This document shows positions 9,551 to 18,503 of a stretch of DNA of 64,000 nt, in pieces (position 1 is the first letter of the stretch; each line of letters starts with the position of its first letter). The stretch lies in the NCBI RefSeq assembly GCF_002933395.1, contig NZ_PKFN01000010.1:1-64000 (forward strand), written 5' to 3'. This stretch comes from Yoonia maritima. Its GTDB lineage: Bacteria; Pseudomonadota; Alphaproteobacteria; Rhodobacterales; Rhodobacteraceae. The notes beneath the pieces were generated by a model. That model had not been told where the DNA came from. It saw only the letters and a program-made list of their open reading frames with translations, and did no database searches. Position numbers and translations under genes: made by a program.

Positions 9551-10553
9551 CACCGCCCAGACACAACCAGCGTCCAATAAACCAAAGATAGACCTTAAAA
9601 TGTATGGCCCTGCCATTGCCTTGGTATTGTTATGCATCCTCGGATTTTCACTAAACACCGCATTTCTAAGCGAAGGAAACATAACGAACCTTCTGACACG
9701 TTCCGCATTTATCGGGATTATCGCCGTTGGTGCCACGTTCGTGATCACCGCTGGAGGCATCGATTTGTCGGTCGGCTCCATGGCCGCCGCAATCGCTGGC
9801 GTCATGATTATTCTGATGAATTCACTGATAGATGTGCTGGGCACTGGCACGCTGACAGTGGTGATCGGGGCGGCTAGTGCGATCATGCTTGGCGCGCTGG
9901 CCGGGCTTGCGAATGGTCTACTAACCACCAAAGGTAAGATCGAGGCGTTTATCGTCACGCTTGGCACAATGGGTATCTTCAGATCGCTTGTGACCTATTT
10001 CGCGGACGGTGGCACACTATCGCTTAGCTTTGAAATTCGCGGCACTTATCGACCCGTTTATTACGAAAGCATTCTGGGTGTACCGATCCCAGTTTGGGTG
10101 TTCATAATGGTCGCGATTTCTGGATGGTTCCTAATGAACCGCACTACATTCGGACGCTATTGCACCGCCATCGGATCAAACGAACATGTCGCCCAATATT
10201 CGGCCATAAACGTCAATAAAATAAAGACATGGACCTATGTGATCCAAGGTCTGTGCGTGGCTCTCGCAACCGTCATATATGTTCCAAGGCTGGGCTCTGC
10301 ATCATCATCCACCGGTGTGCTGTGGGAGCTAGAAGCAATCGCTGCGGTCATTATCGGCGGCACTGTTCTTAAGGGTGGGTATGGGCGCATTGGCGGCACG
10401 ATCTTAGGTGCGCTTATCCTAACAACCATCGGGAATATTCTGAATTTCACCGATCTCGTTTCCAACTACCTCAACGGCACAATGCAGGGCCTGATCATTA
10501 TCACCGCGGTTTGGTTGCAGCGCGCCGACTGGGGAAGCAAGTCCAAGACCTAA
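9543..10553 (+). CDS. Sugar ABC transporter permease (RbsC type)
   Basis: This 336-residue integral membrane protein has eight to ten hydrophobic segments. Family marks include AGGIDLSVGSMAA near residues 72-84, the EAFIVTLGTMGIFRS segment and GSNEHVAQYSAIN, the cytoplasmic loop that contacts the ATPase in the RbsC/XylH family. It starts inside the end of the ATPase gene, with GAGG about 9 bp upstream. It forms the membrane channel of the importer. No defect is visible. Confidence 0.9.
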   Translation: MPDTAQTQPASNKPKIDLKMYGPAIALVLLCILGFSLNTAFLSEGNITNLLTRSAFIGIIAVGATFVITAGGIDLSVGSMAAAIAGVMIILMNSLIDVLGTGTLTVVIGAASAIMLGALAGLANGLLTTKGKIEAFIVTLGTMGIFRSLVTYFADGGTLSLSFEIRGTYRPVYYESILGVPIPVWVFIMVAISGWFLMNRTTFGRYCTAIGSNEHVAQYSAINVNKIKTWTYVIQGLCVALATVIYVPRLGSASSSTGVLWELEAIAAVIIGGTVLKGGYGRIGGTILGALILTTIGNILNFTDLVSNYLNGTMQGLIIITAVWLQRADWGSKSKT

Positions 10554-10649
10554 ATCAACCAGCGCATCGGGAGAGGAACCTGATACGCAATACAGCCTTC
10601 AGCAATTTGGTGCGGGCTTCATCAGCAGAAATCTCATGGGAGGGATAAA

Positions 10650-11606
10650 ATGCATTTCGGAAAAACAATTTTCGCAGGTTTGGTCGGTGGCGTCATGGCG
10701 GTTGCCAGCGCTGCTTCGGCGCAGGACACGATCAAGATCGGCGTCTCATATCCGACGCCAACACACGCGTGGGCGGCTGGTATGAACTGGCACGCAGAAC
10801 AAGCCGAAGCCAGGCTCGAGGCGCTATATCCAGATATCGACCTGATCCTTATCAACTCACCTGATCCAGCGTCGCAAGCAAGCGCGTTAGAGGATTTAGT
10901 GTCAATTCACGCGATTGATGCGCTTGTCGTGTTGCCGTTTGAATCAGAACCTCTGACCGATCCAGTCCTGAACGTAAAAGAAAGCGGTGCCTTGATTACC
11001 GTTGTTGATCGCGGCCTAAGCCAGCCGGGCATCGAAGACATTTATGTCGCAGGCAACAATCCTGAACTGGGCCGTGTGTCTGCACAATACATGAAAACCC
11101 GCTTAGAATCCGGCGATAATATCGTCATCCTGCGCGGCATCCCTACGGTAATCGATAACGAGCGCTTTGATGGTTTTATGGCCGAAATCGAAGGGACTGG
11201 GATCAACGTTCTGGATCACAAACATGCGAACTGGAACCGCGATGATGGGTTCGAAGTGATGCAAGATTTCCTGAGCCGCTTTCCTGATATCGACGCTGTT
11301 TGGGCCCAAGATGATGACATCGCCATTGGCGTTGTAGCTGCACTTGAACAGGCAGGGCGTACCGGTGACGGCATGTTCGTCGTGGGTGGCGCAGGCATGA
11401 AGGAAACCATTCGCGGCATCATGGACGGCAACGAACTAGTTCCCGTTGACGTGCTGTACCCACCATCGATGATTGCGACTGCAATGGATGTCACTGTCGC
11501 CGCGTTCAAATCCAACGGGCCAGTCGCAGGACGGTATATTCTAGGCGCGACACTTATCACGCCAGAAAATGCAGAAGCATTCTATTTCCCTGATTCACCT
11601 TTTTAA
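10650..11606 (+). CDS. Sugar ABC transporter substrate-binding protein
   Basis: A 318-residue periplasmic protein with a signal peptide ending in ASA-Q (cleavage after residue 24). The mature part has the two-lobed RbsB/peripla_BP_4 pattern (IGVSYPTPTHAWAAGMNWHA, NSPDPASQASALEDLV, IDALVVLPFES, VDRGLSQPG, AQDDDIAIGVVAALEQAG). The start ATG 10650 follows GGGAGGG. The 96-bp gap after the permease gene could carry a processing or extra expression site for this highly expressed component. The ligand is unknown; the family binds ribose, xylose, galactose, inositol and similar compounds. Confidence 0.9.
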   Translation: MHFGKTIFAGLVGGVMAVASAASAQDTIKIGVSYPTPTHAWAAGMNWHAEQAEARLEALYPDIDLILINSPDPASQASALEDLVSIHAIDALVVLPFESEPLTDPVLNVKESGALITVVDRGLSQPGIEDIYVAGNNPELGRVSAQYMKTRLESGDNIVILRGIPTVIDNERFDGFMAEIEGTGINVLDHKHANWNRDDGFEVMQDFLSRFPDIDAVWAQDDDIAIGVVAALEQAGRTGDGMFVVGGAGMKETIRGIMDGNELVPVDVLYPPSMIATAMDVTVAAFKSNGPVAGRYILGATLITPENAEAFYFPDSPF

Positions 11607-11619
11607 GAGCGCATAAACG

Positions 11620-11643
11620 AGAGCGGAACAGAACCTCCGCTCT
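11620..11643. terminator. Hairpin between convergent genes
   Basis: Perfect 8-bp arms AGAGCGGA and TCCGCTCT with an 8-nt loop lie between the convergent binding-protein gene and chrR. The downstream U-tract is poor on both strands, so termination strength is uncertain. Confidence 0.5.
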
Positions 11644-11663
11644 TGTGTCCACATAGGTCGGGG

Positions 11664-12299
11664 TTAAATCCGAAACAACGGCTGCAACATACGTGGGACA
11701 AGCGATGTAAATCGCAGTGGCGCATCAGTCGCGGCAAGACAGATACACGGCAAACCCGCGTCCGCAATCGGCGTATGTTGCAAATCTTGATCAGCGACCT
11801 CAAGGTCGCCAGCACCATAACACCCCGTTTCGTCGCTAAAACTACCCTGCAGAACAAGCGTCAATTCTAGCCCATTGTGACTATGATCAGGTACGGCCTG
11901 CCCTGGTGGGATGTATAGAAGACGCACATTCCCGTCTGCACCACCGGCGATAATGCTTTGCCGAACGCCTAACCCCAGTGACTTCCATCGGGGTGGTTTA
12001 CCGTTCAACGCTTCCATCACCGGGCCCGGATAGATACCTGACCGCTTGTGAACAGGCTTGGATATCACGGGTGCGTCAAGCAACGCCATGATATCCGTTT
12101 TCAGTGTATCAGACACACCTACTGCTTCGGTCGAGTCCAGTACAACGCCGCCTGCGGCTTGGTGGGCTTCAAATGATACGCGACATTCAACACATAGCGA
12201 AATATGTGCAGCGACAACTAACGCATAAGGGTGCGGCAGGTTACCAGCAGCATACGCAGCCAAAAGTGCGTCAGGTGTGTGGTATGAGATATCTTTCAT
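11664..12299 (-). CDS. chrR: ChrR zinc-binding cupin anti-sigma factor
   Basis: This 211-residue protein matches Rhodobacter sphaeroides ChrR. The N-terminal zinc-binding anti-sigma part has His7 plus His32-x3-Cys36-x2-Cys39, one residue off the known ligands H6, H31, C35 and C38. The C-terminal cupin part keeps the second metal set His139, His141, Glu145 and His175, two residues off the known H141, H143, E147 and H177. In the studied system ChrR holds sigma-E inactive and releases it on singlet oxygen or organic peroxide stress. The gene lies 1 bp downstream of rpoE, as in Rhodobacter. All metal ligands are present, so it should be functional. Confidence 0.93.
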   Translation of the reverse strand: MKDISYHTPDALLAAYAAGNLPHPYALVVAAHISLCVECRVSFEAHQAAGGVVLDSTEAVGVSDTLKTDIMALLDAPVISKPVHKRSGIYPGPVMEALNGKPPRWKSLGLGVRQSIIAGGADGNVRLLYIPPGQAVPDHSHNGLELTLVLQGSFSDETGCYGAGDLEVADQDLQHTPIADAGLPCICLAATDAPLRFTSLVPRMLQPLFRI

Positions 12300-12300
12300 C

Positions 12301-12933
12301 TTAGCGCATGTCCTTCAGCTCGTGGCGCAATCGCTGCAAACCAAGCCGGATTCGAGATTTAATAGTACCCAGTGGTAAGCCCATCTGAGAGCTGATTTCC
12401 TGATGGGTAAGTTCACCCAGATAAGCCTTTTCGATAACCTCACGTTGATCTGGCGCGAGCTTCGTAAGCGCACTTTTTAGATGCCCTGCTTCTTGCTCTA
12501 ACGCGACAATCTGGCTCGCATCTGGTTCTGTTTCTGGGTTTTCGTTCAATTCGTCGGGCAGCGGACGCCCTTCTTTTCGGATCATGTCAATCTGACGATT
12601 GCGGGCGATTTGGTAGACCCAAGCCGAAACCTGCGCACGGGCAGGATCGAATTGGCTCGCCTTACGCCAAACCGTCAACATAACGTCTTGGACGATTTCC
12701 TCGGCCTGGCCTGACCCTGTCCCTGACCGCATGATGAACCCCTTTAATCGGGGTGCAAAATGGTCAAACAACGATGCAAACGCAGCCTTGTCACGCTGAT
12801 CGCGCACTGCCAACATCCATAATGTCTGGGGTGAAATCTTGGGGGACGGTGGCGTCACCTTTGGCACATCCTTTTGAAGCCCTAAAAAAGAGCTTCGGTC
12901 CGCTGGTTCAATGTCGAGGCTCACGTGCAACAT
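12301..12933 (-). CDS. rpoE: ECF sigma factor sigma-E (ChrR-regulated)
   Basis: This is a group ECF11-like sigma factor with region 2 (AFASLFDHFAPRLKGF, VQDVMLTVWRKASQFDPARA, WVYQIARNRQIDMIRK) and region 4 (LAPDQREVIEKAYLGELTHQEISSQMG). Its partner anti-sigma gene follows after 1 bp. The start is uncertain: ATG 12933 gives 210 residues, but the predicted sigma-E -10 element (12938-12943) would put the transcript start at or past that ATG, so a start further in (such as GTG 12924 or a later GTG) may be the true one; the extra N-terminal ~35 residues are not typical of the family. It should direct the divergent operon and its own gene. Confidence 0.9.
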   Translation of the reverse strand: MLHVSLDIEPADRSSFLGLQKDVPKVTPPSPKISPQTLWMLAVRDQRDKAAFASLFDHFAPRLKGFIMRSGTGSGQAEEIVQDVMLTVWRKASQFDPARAQVSAWVYQIARNRQIDMIRKEGRPLPDELNENPETEPDASQIVALEQEAGHLKSALTKLAPDQREVIEKAYLGELTHQEISSQMGLPLGTIKSRIRLGLQRLRHELKDMR

Positions 12934-12937
12934 AACC

Positions 12938-13001
12938 TCATTACGGGGCTACATGAAAGTTGGATCATTTTTGATCCAAAATTTCTTTGGAGACGTATTA
13001 T
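12938..13001. promoter_or_regulatory. Back-to-back sigma-E promoters sharing a palindromic -35
   Basis: The 16-bp palindrome GGATCATTTTTGATCC (12962-12977) contains TGATCC on each strand, the -35 hexamer described for ChrR-type sigma-E. On the plus strand an 18-bp spacer leads to TATTAT (12996-13001), about 29 bp before ATG 13030. On the minus strand an 18-bp spacer leads to TAATGA (12943-12938) ahead of rpoE. The -35 pairs are clear; the -10 assignments are less certain. Confidence 0.7.
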
Positions 13002-13029
13002 TTTTTGAATCATAAAGCAGGGATCCAGA

Positions 13030-14310
13030 ATGTCACTCGACGCACTACCACATCGCGAACAACGCATTGCCGTCATTGGTGGCGGTATTTCTGGCCTATC
13101 TGCTGCATATCTATTGGCGCCGAACCATTCGGTGACAGTGTTTGAAGCTGCCCCACAGCTTGGCGGGCACGCACGGACTGTCGTCGCTGGACGCAACGGT
13201 GACCAGCCTGTTGATACTGGGTTTATCGTCTTTAACTACGCAAACTATCCGCACCTCACCCGTATGTTCAAAGATCTTGATGTGCCTGTTGTGAAAAGCG
13301 ACATGAGCTTTGGCGCGTCAATCAATGACGGACAGATCGAATATGGGCTTCGTGGGTTGGCATCACTTACCGCCCAACCGCGCAATCTGCTGCGCCCCGG
13401 ATTTTACCGCATGGTCCGCGACATACTTCGGTTTAATGGACAAGCCGAAGCAATGTCCGAGGGTTCAAATGCGACGATCGGCGAGTTAATGAATGACTTA
13501 CAGTTGGGTGATTGGTTCCAACGGTTTTACTTAATGCCACTGTGTGGCGCGATCTGGTCTACGCCCCCAGCCGAGATACGTTCGTTTCCCGCACGCGCAC
13601 TGGTACAATTTTTCCGTAATCACGCCCTGCTAAGCACGTCAGGTCAGCACCAATGGTGGACTGTGGATGGCGGCAGCATCGAATACGTCCGTAGGCTTGA
13701 ACATCATTTGCGAGGACACGGCGTTGCAATACATACGAATACTGCTGTTGAAAACGTAACGCGCGACAGCGAAGGCGTCACAGTTCACACCAAAGCGCAT
13801 CCAGAACAACGGTTCGATCAGGTCATTTTTGCTTGCCACTCGGATCAGGCATTGCGGCTTATTGCACAACCAACCCCACAAGAACAATCTGCACTATCTT
13901 CCATTAGGTTTCAGGATAATCAAATGTTCTTGCACCGTGACACCGCCCAAATGCCAAAGCGCAAGGCAGTCTGGTCAAGCTGGGTCTACAAAGCCGACAC
14001 CACAAAGCCAGAACCCACAATCGGTGTGACCTACTGGATGAACAAGCTGCAAAACATATCCAACGATGACCCGCTTTTTGTTTCGCTCAACCCATCTGCG
14101 CCGATCAACGAACAGATGATCTATGATCAAAAGACCTTTCGCCATCCTGTGTTTGACGCGCCTGCACTTGCCGCTCAGGCCCAGTTAAAAACGATGCAAG
14201 GTGAAAACAACACTTGGTTTGCCGGCGCTTATACGCGCCACGGATTTCACGAAGACGGTTTTGCGAGCGCGGCGCGCATCGCCCGTGCTTTAGACAGGCA
14301 AATCGCATGA
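13030..14310 (+). CDS. FAD-dependent amine oxidase/desaturase-like oxidoreductase of the sigma-E cluster
   Basis: This 426-residue flavoprotein has a dinucleotide-binding motif GGGISGLSAAYLLA (17-30), then the FEAAPQLGGHARTV segment of the NAD(P)-binding amine-oxidase superfamily and the C-terminal WFAGAYTRHGFHEDGFASA flavin-contact region. In Rhodobacter sphaeroides the homologue (RSP1091 type) belongs to the sigma-E regulon with the same downstream genes. Its reaction is not established from sequence; a role in modifying unsaturated fatty acids with the cyclopropane synthase homologue is inferred. It is first in the operon and overlaps the next gene by 4 bp (ATGA). Confidence 0.85.
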   Translation: MSLDALPHREQRIAVIGGGISGLSAAYLLAPNHSVTVFEAAPQLGGHARTVVAGRNGDQPVDTGFIVFNYANYPHLTRMFKDLDVPVVKSDMSFGASINDGQIEYGLRGLASLTAQPRNLLRPGFYRMVRDILRFNGQAEAMSEGSNATIGELMNDLQLGDWFQRFYLMPLCGAIWSTPPAEIRSFPARALVQFFRNHALLSTSGQHQWWTVDGGSIEYVRRLEHHLRGHGVAIHTNTAVENVTRDSEGVTVHTKAHPEQRFDQVIFACHSDQALRLIAQPTPQEQSALSSIRFQDNQMFLHRDTAQMPKRKAVWSSWVYKADTTKPEPTIGVTYWMNKLQNISNDDPLFVSLNPSAPINEQMIYDQKTFRHPVFDAPALAAQAQLKTMQGENNTWFAGAYTRHGFHEDGFASAARIARALDRQIA

Positions 14311-15062
14311 CATTTAACCCTGAACATATCGCGGGCGTGACAACTCACACGCGACGCGGAGCAATCCGGCATGGATTTCGGTACGGCGTGGATTTTGTGC
14401 TGATCGACCCAGAGTCGTCTTTCACTGGGCCGCAGCTATTTTCGCGTAATCGGTTCAACCTTGCATCCGTGCACGACTGCGATCATGGCGGCGCACTACA
14501 TAAAGGTCGCGGCCCACGCTGGGCACGTGATGTACTTGCGTCTCAAGGCCTCACAGCGTGGAAAACACAATTATTGCTGCTGACACAGCCGCGGTTCTTA
14601 GGACATGTGTTCAACCCGGTCAGCTTCTGGCTCGCACTGCAAAACGATGCACTGGTCGCGGTCATAGCCGAGGTTTCAACCCCATTCGGCGACCGCCATT
14701 CGTATCTATGCCACCAACCCGACTTTGCGCCGATCACCGGTGAAACGCGCATAACAAAACCAAAGTCGCTTCATGTTTCGCCGTTTCAACAGATTGCTGG
14801 CGGATACGAATTTGGATTTGATCTGCGCCATGATCAGATTGCGATCCGCATTATTCATAAAAATGGCGATGAGGGGGTCGTCGCAACGCTGTCCGGCGCA
14901 CGTCTGCCGATGACAAACACTGGATTGGCGCGTGCCGCACTCCGCCGTCCATTTGGCGGCTTGCGCACGAAGGCTCTGATCTATTGGCAAGCGCTTCGGC
15001 TTCGCCTGAAAGGCGCGAAATACCGAAACCGCCCAACACCACCCAACACCGAGGTTACATAA
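14307..15062 (+). CDS. DUF1365 family protein
   Basis: A 251-residue member of DUF1365, recognised from RYGVDFVLIDPES, then DHGGALHKG, LLTQPRFLGHVFNPVSFWLA and EVSTPFGDRHSYL. The start at ATG 14307 overlaps the previous stop as ATGA; the frame is open further upstream, but that part lies inside the oxidoreductase gene. The family has no established enzyme activity but is almost always found between an amine-oxidase-like gene and a cyclopropane-fatty-acid-synthase gene, which is exactly the case here. It likely acts on the same membrane lipid substrate. Confidence 0.85.
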   Translation: MTFNPEHIAGVTTHTRRGAIRHGFRYGVDFVLIDPESSFTGPQLFSRNRFNLASVHDCDHGGALHKGRGPRWARDVLASQGLTAWKTQLLLLTQPRFLGHVFNPVSFWLALQNDALVAVIAEVSTPFGDRHSYLCHQPDFAPITGETRITKPKSLHVSPFQQIAGGYEFGFDLRHDQIAIRIIHKNGDEGVVATLSGARLPMTNTGLARAALRRPFGGLRTKALIYWQALRLRLKGAKYRNRPTPPNTEVT

Positions 15063-16219
15063 TGTTAGTTCTGACAAAACGCGTAAAACACGATTTTCTT
15101 GATACCTGCGCGCAGATTGAAACTGGTAGCCTGCGCCTGCGCACCCCCGAAGGAGAAGTGTTCGATTTCGGACACGGAAACCCCGCAGCCGAGATGCAGA
15201 TTTCAGACTGGTCTGTCGTAACGGCAATTGCGGCACGTGGCGATATTGGGCTTGGCGAAACCTATGTTGCCGGCCTCTGGGACACCCCATCAATCGCGGA
15301 TTTGGCCGAAGTCGCGCTTAAGAATCTCGATCAATTTAGCGGATACGCTTACGCGGGATTTTGGCAAACTCTTAAATTTCGGGTCGTAAATCGCTTGATG
15401 CGCTCAAATTCTTTAAAGGGCTCAGCACGCAACATTCGCGCGCACTATGATGTCGGGAACGAATTCTACCAACTATGGTTGGACGAAGGCATGACATATT
15501 CCTCGGCCATGTTTACTGCTGATGACAAAGACCTTGTGCGTGCGCAAAACCGTAAATACGACCGCATCCTAAACCGACTGAATAACGCCGAACGTGTGCT
15601 TGAAATCGGTTGCGGTTGGGGCGGATTTGCAGAGCGCGCAACCGATACAGGGCGGCATGTCACAGGGCTGACAATTTCACCCAGTCAAAAGGGCTATGCT
15701 GATGCGCGCCTTGACGGGCGTGCCGACATCCGTTTGCAAGACTACCGCAAAAGCAGTGGAAAATACGATAGCATCGTCTCGATTGAAATGATCGAAGCCG
15801 TCGGAGAAAACTACTGGCCAACATATTTTGCAACAATCAAGGCACGGCTTGCCGATCACGGTAGCGCCATGATCCAAGCGATTACAGTGCCCGATAGTTA
15901 CTTTGACACATATCGGCGTAGTTCAGACTATATCCGGCAATACACATTCCCAGGTGGGATGTTGCTGTCAGATGCTGTGATTGCAGATCAGGCAACCAAG
16001 GCCGGATTAATCGTGCGCGACAATCACGCATTTGGCGCGGACTATGCCGCGACCTGTACTGCATGGTACGATCGCCTTGACCAAGTGTCTGATCGCATCA
16101 AACGCCTTGGCTATGATGAAAGCTTCCTACGGAACTGGCGGTTTTACCTAAATATCTGCGCTGCTTCGTTCAAAACGGGGCAAACTGATGTTGTTCAGGT
16201 GGAACTCGCCCATGCCTGA
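15062..16219 (+). CDS. cfa: Cyclopropane-fatty-acyl-phospholipid synthase family methyltransferase
   Basis: The 385-residue product has the CFA synthase layout: an N-terminal lipid-binding domain (1-115), then a SAM-dependent methyltransferase domain with motif VLEIGCGWGGFAERA (179-193) and the family segments HYDVGNEFYQLWLDEGMTYSSAMF and SIEMIEAVGENYW. The family transfers a methyl group to a double bond of membrane phospholipid acyl chains. Start ATG 15062 shares one base with the preceding stop (TAATG). Being under a sigma-E promoter, it fits a singlet-oxygen response that changes unsaturated lipids, where products may be furan or cyclopropane fatty acids; that exact product is not decidable here. 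Confidence 0.88.
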   Translation: MLVLTKRVKHDFLDTCAQIETGSLRLRTPEGEVFDFGHGNPAAEMQISDWSVVTAIAARGDIGLGETYVAGLWDTPSIADLAEVALKNLDQFSGYAYAGFWQTLKFRVVNRLMRSNSLKGSARNIRAHYDVGNEFYQLWLDEGMTYSSAMFTADDKDLVRAQNRKYDRILNRLNNAERVLEIGCGWGGFAERATDTGRHVTGLTISPSQKGYADARLDGRADIRLQDYRKSSGKYDSIVSIEMIEAVGENYWPTYFATIKARLADHGSAMIQAITVPDSYFDTYRRSSDYIRQYTFPGGMLLSDAVIADQATKAGLIVRDNHAFGADYAATCTAWYDRLDQVSDRIKRLGYDESFLRNWRFYLNICAASFKTGQTDVVQVELAHA

Positions 16220-16943
16220 ACTCATTTGGATTATCGGCGCAACTGAAGGGATCGGCGAGGCTCTCGCGCGGGAGTGGGCAGCGCGTGGTGCGCGGCTCAT
16301 TCTTTCGGCGCGGTCCACCCAAAAATTGGATCAACTCGTGTCGGAACTCGGCGCGCAGCATATTGCTCTGCCGTTAGACGTTGGCGACAGATCGACAATC
16401 GTGGCAGCAGCGGATCAGATATCAAAAATCGGTCCATTGGATCGCGTAGTCCATCTTGCAGCGCTTTATGATCCGGGAAAGGTGTTGGAAATCGATGCTG
16501 AAAAGGCTGCGCAAATTGTCAACGTCAATCTGACCGGCAGTTTCCATATTGCGCAACTGGCCCAACCTTTGCTGAAAGACGGTGGTCAGCTCGCGCTATG
16601 TGGCTCCGTCGCTGGATATATCGGGCTACCGCAAGGACAAATCTATTCAGCGTCCAAAGCGGGTGTGATCAATATAGCCCAAACTCTGCGCAGTGAATTG
16701 TCAGGCGTGACCGATGTACGCCTGATCAACCCCGGTTTTGTCGATACGCGCCTGACACAGCGTAACGATTTCACGATGCCGGCAATGGTCACACCACAAA
16801 AGGCAGCAAACGCGATTATCAAAGGGCTTCGTTCCAGACGGTTCGAAATCCATTTTCCCCGCCGCCTGACCTACAGCCTCAAGCTTATCAGTATCCTGCC
16901 CTACTGGGCATCATTGCCGCTGTTGCGGCACCTAACCCGTTAA
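16212..16943 (+). CDS. Short-chain dehydrogenase/reductase of the sigma-E cluster
   Basis: This 243-residue classical SDR has the Rossmann motif GATEGIGEAL near residues 9-18, the NVNLTGS segment, catalytic Ser in CGSVAGY and the YSASK pair. The C-terminus carries a hydrophobic segment (LISILPYWASLPLL) that may dock it to the membrane. It overlaps the cyclopropane-synthase gene by 8 bp, and its counterpart in Rhodobacter sphaeroides (RSP1087 type) belongs to the sigma-E regulon. The substrate is unknown but is likely a lipid or aldehyde produced by the same pathway. Confidence 0.85.
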   Translation: MPELIWIIGATEGIGEALAREWAARGARLILSARSTQKLDQLVSELGAQHIALPLDVGDRSTIVAAADQISKIGPLDRVVHLAALYDPGKVLEIDAEKAAQIVNVNLTGSFHIAQLAQPLLKDGGQLALCGSVAGYIGLPQGQIYSASKAGVINIAQTLRSELSGVTDVRLINPGFVDTRLTQRNDFTMPAMVTPQKAANAIIKGLRSRRFEIHFPRRLTYSLKLISILPYWASLPLLRHLTR

Positions 16944-16988
16944 TCATTGCCACGATGCTGCGCATCCCAACCAGAAAGAACAAAAATC

Positions 16989-17387
16989 ATGCAGACCATT
17001 ATTCTTTACCTTTCAACCGCGTGCATGTTTTTTGCTGCTGATGCCGTTGGCCTACGTCTTCTCATAAAACCTGTCTTTGAACGTCATATCGATCATCTTT
17101 TTGCAGATCCATTTCGCATCGTTCCCGCAGCACTTTTTTATCTCGGCTATGTGGCTGGGGTTCTGTGGTTCGTGTCCGTGCCTGCATTGCGCGCAGGCGA
17201 TCCGATGGCCGCGCTCATCAATGGCGTGCTGCTAGGGCTGTTAGCCTATGGAACCTATGAGTTCACGAATTACGCAACGCTTCGCGATTGGTCTGTTCAA
17301 CAGCTTGTCATTGATACCCTGTGGGGTGGCGTGTTGACTGGAATATCAGCATGGGTTGGTGTCAGCGTCGTCCGTGCGATTGGTTGA
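16989..17387 (+). CDS. DUF2177 family small membrane protein
   Basis: A 132-residue protein with four predicted membrane helices (about 4-22, 42-62, 73-92 and 106-128), matching the DUF2177 pattern by FFAADAVGLRLLIKPVF, PAALFYLGYVAGVLWF and GLLAYGTYEFTNYATLRDW. ATG 16989 is chosen over the open frame further left because it gives the family-sized protein. It is the last gene of the presumed sigma-E operon, 45 bp after the SDR gene and before a strong hairpin. The function is unknown. Confidence 0.8.
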   Translation: MQTIILYLSTACMFFAADAVGLRLLIKPVFERHIDHLFADPFRIVPAALFYLGYVAGVLWFVSVPALRAGDPMAALINGVLLGLLAYGTYEFTNYATLRDWSVQQLVIDTLWGGVLTGISAWVGVSVVRAIG

Positions 17388-17399
17388 CGCATCAAACAA

Positions 17400-17430
17400 C
17401 CGATACTCATGCGAATGACACGAGTATCGG
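17400..17430. terminator. Hairpin between convergent operons
   Basis: Nine-bp perfect arms CCGATACTC (17400-17408) and GAGTATCGG (17422-17430) with a 13-nt loop lie between the DUF2177 gene and the end of the ABC ATPase gene. A short T-rich stretch follows on the plus strand. It probably serves both directions. Confidence 0.6.
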
Positions 17431-17437
17431 TATCGTT

Positions 17438-18493
17438 TCACCGTAAACGTAATTCAGTTTGCGCATCAAACAGCATGACGTCGTTTGCGTCGAAATCAAG
17501 AGTGACCATCTCGCCTTCTTTCATCCGCTCTAGTCCGCGTTCTTCGATGACGATTTTTTCGCCGGTGTTCGTGACCATGTGGGTGTGGCTGACGCCGCCT
17601 AACGCTTCGGAGAGTTCGACTTTTTGTGCGCCACCTTTGACTGCCCGGCAGTGTTCGGGGCGGATGCCGACCCACACCTCTGTTCCGTCAGCCGGAAGGT
17701 TCATTGGTACTTCGATCGTCCGGTCAAGCGATGGGATCTGCACATGGCCATTTGTCACGGTGCCCGAGAGGAAATTCATCGATGGCGACCCGATAAAGCC
17801 AGCAACGAATTTGTTGTCGGGGTCGCGGTACAGGTCGAGCGGCGCGCCAAATTGTTCGATTTTGCCGGCACGCAGCACGACGATCTTATCGGCCAATGTC
17901 ATGGCTTCAACCTGATCGTGCGTAACATAGATCATCGTTGCGCCGATTTCTTTATGGAGACGAGCGATTTCGACGCGCATTTCAACGCGCAGTTCCGCGT
18001 CAAGGTTCGACAGTGGTTCGTCGAACAAGAATACTTCGGGTCCCCGCACAATCGCGCGGCCAATAGACACCCGCTGGCGCTGACCGCCCGAAAGCGCGGC
18101 GGGTTTGCGTTTCAGGTAGTCATCCAGTTTTAGAATACGGCTGGCTTCGGCAACTTTGGCTTCGATTTCGGCCTTGGGGTAGCCGTTCATCTTTAGGCCG
18201 AACCCCATGTTCTGTTTGACGGTCATATGCGGATAAAGCGCGTAGGTCTGGAACACCATCGCGACACCGCGGTCGGCAGGTTCCATGCGGGTCACGTCAC
18301 GATCACCGATCTCAATCTTACCGCTTGTGGTTTCTTCTAACCCGGCGACCATCCGCAGCAGGGTAGACTTACCGCAACCTGATGGGCCGACAAACACGCA
18401 GAATTCACCGTCTTCGATTTCCAGATCGACCCCGTGGATCACCTGAACGTCGCCGTATTTCTTGATCACATTATTTAGCGTAACACCGGTCAT
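17438..18493 (-). CDS. ABC transporter ATP-binding protein, UgpC/MalK type
   Basis: This 351-residue ATPase of the carbohydrate-uptake-1 family has Walker [10 protein letters not shown] (36-44), Q-loop [12 protein letters not shown], signature LSGGQRQRV (about 134), Walker B and D-loop [12 protein letters not shown] (about 155-166), and a C-terminal TOBE-type domain (about 240-351) with [10 protein letters not shown]. The start follows GGGAGGG. It is 10 bp downstream of the IclR regulator gene and divergent from the binding protein and two permeases, which lack their own ATPase, so it almost certainly energises that importer. Such ATPases can also serve several importers. Confidence 0.92.
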   Translation of the reverse strand: MTGVTLNNVIKKYGDVQVIHGVDLEIEDGEFCVFVGPSGCGKSTLLRMVAGLEETTSGKIEIGDRDVTRMEPADRGVAMVFQTYALYPHMTVKQNMGFGLKMNGYPKAEIEAKVAEASRILKLDDYLKRKPAALSGGQRQRVSIGRAIVRGPEVFLFDEPLSNLDAELRVEMRVEIARLHKEIGATMIYVTHDQVEAMTLADKIVVLRAGKIEQFGAPLDLYRDPDNKFVAGFIGSPSMNFLSGTVTNGHVQIPSLDRTIEVPMNLPADGTEVWVGIRPEHCRAVKGGAQKVELSEALGGVSHTHMVTNTGEKIVIEERGLERMKEGEMVTLDFDANDVMLFDAQTELRLR

Positions 18494-18503
18494 TGGACCC
18501 TCC

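Noticed and set aside
14706..15293. 195-codon minus-strand frame
   Set aside because: Antisense across the end of the DUF1365 gene and start of the cyclopropane synthase gene, both well supported.
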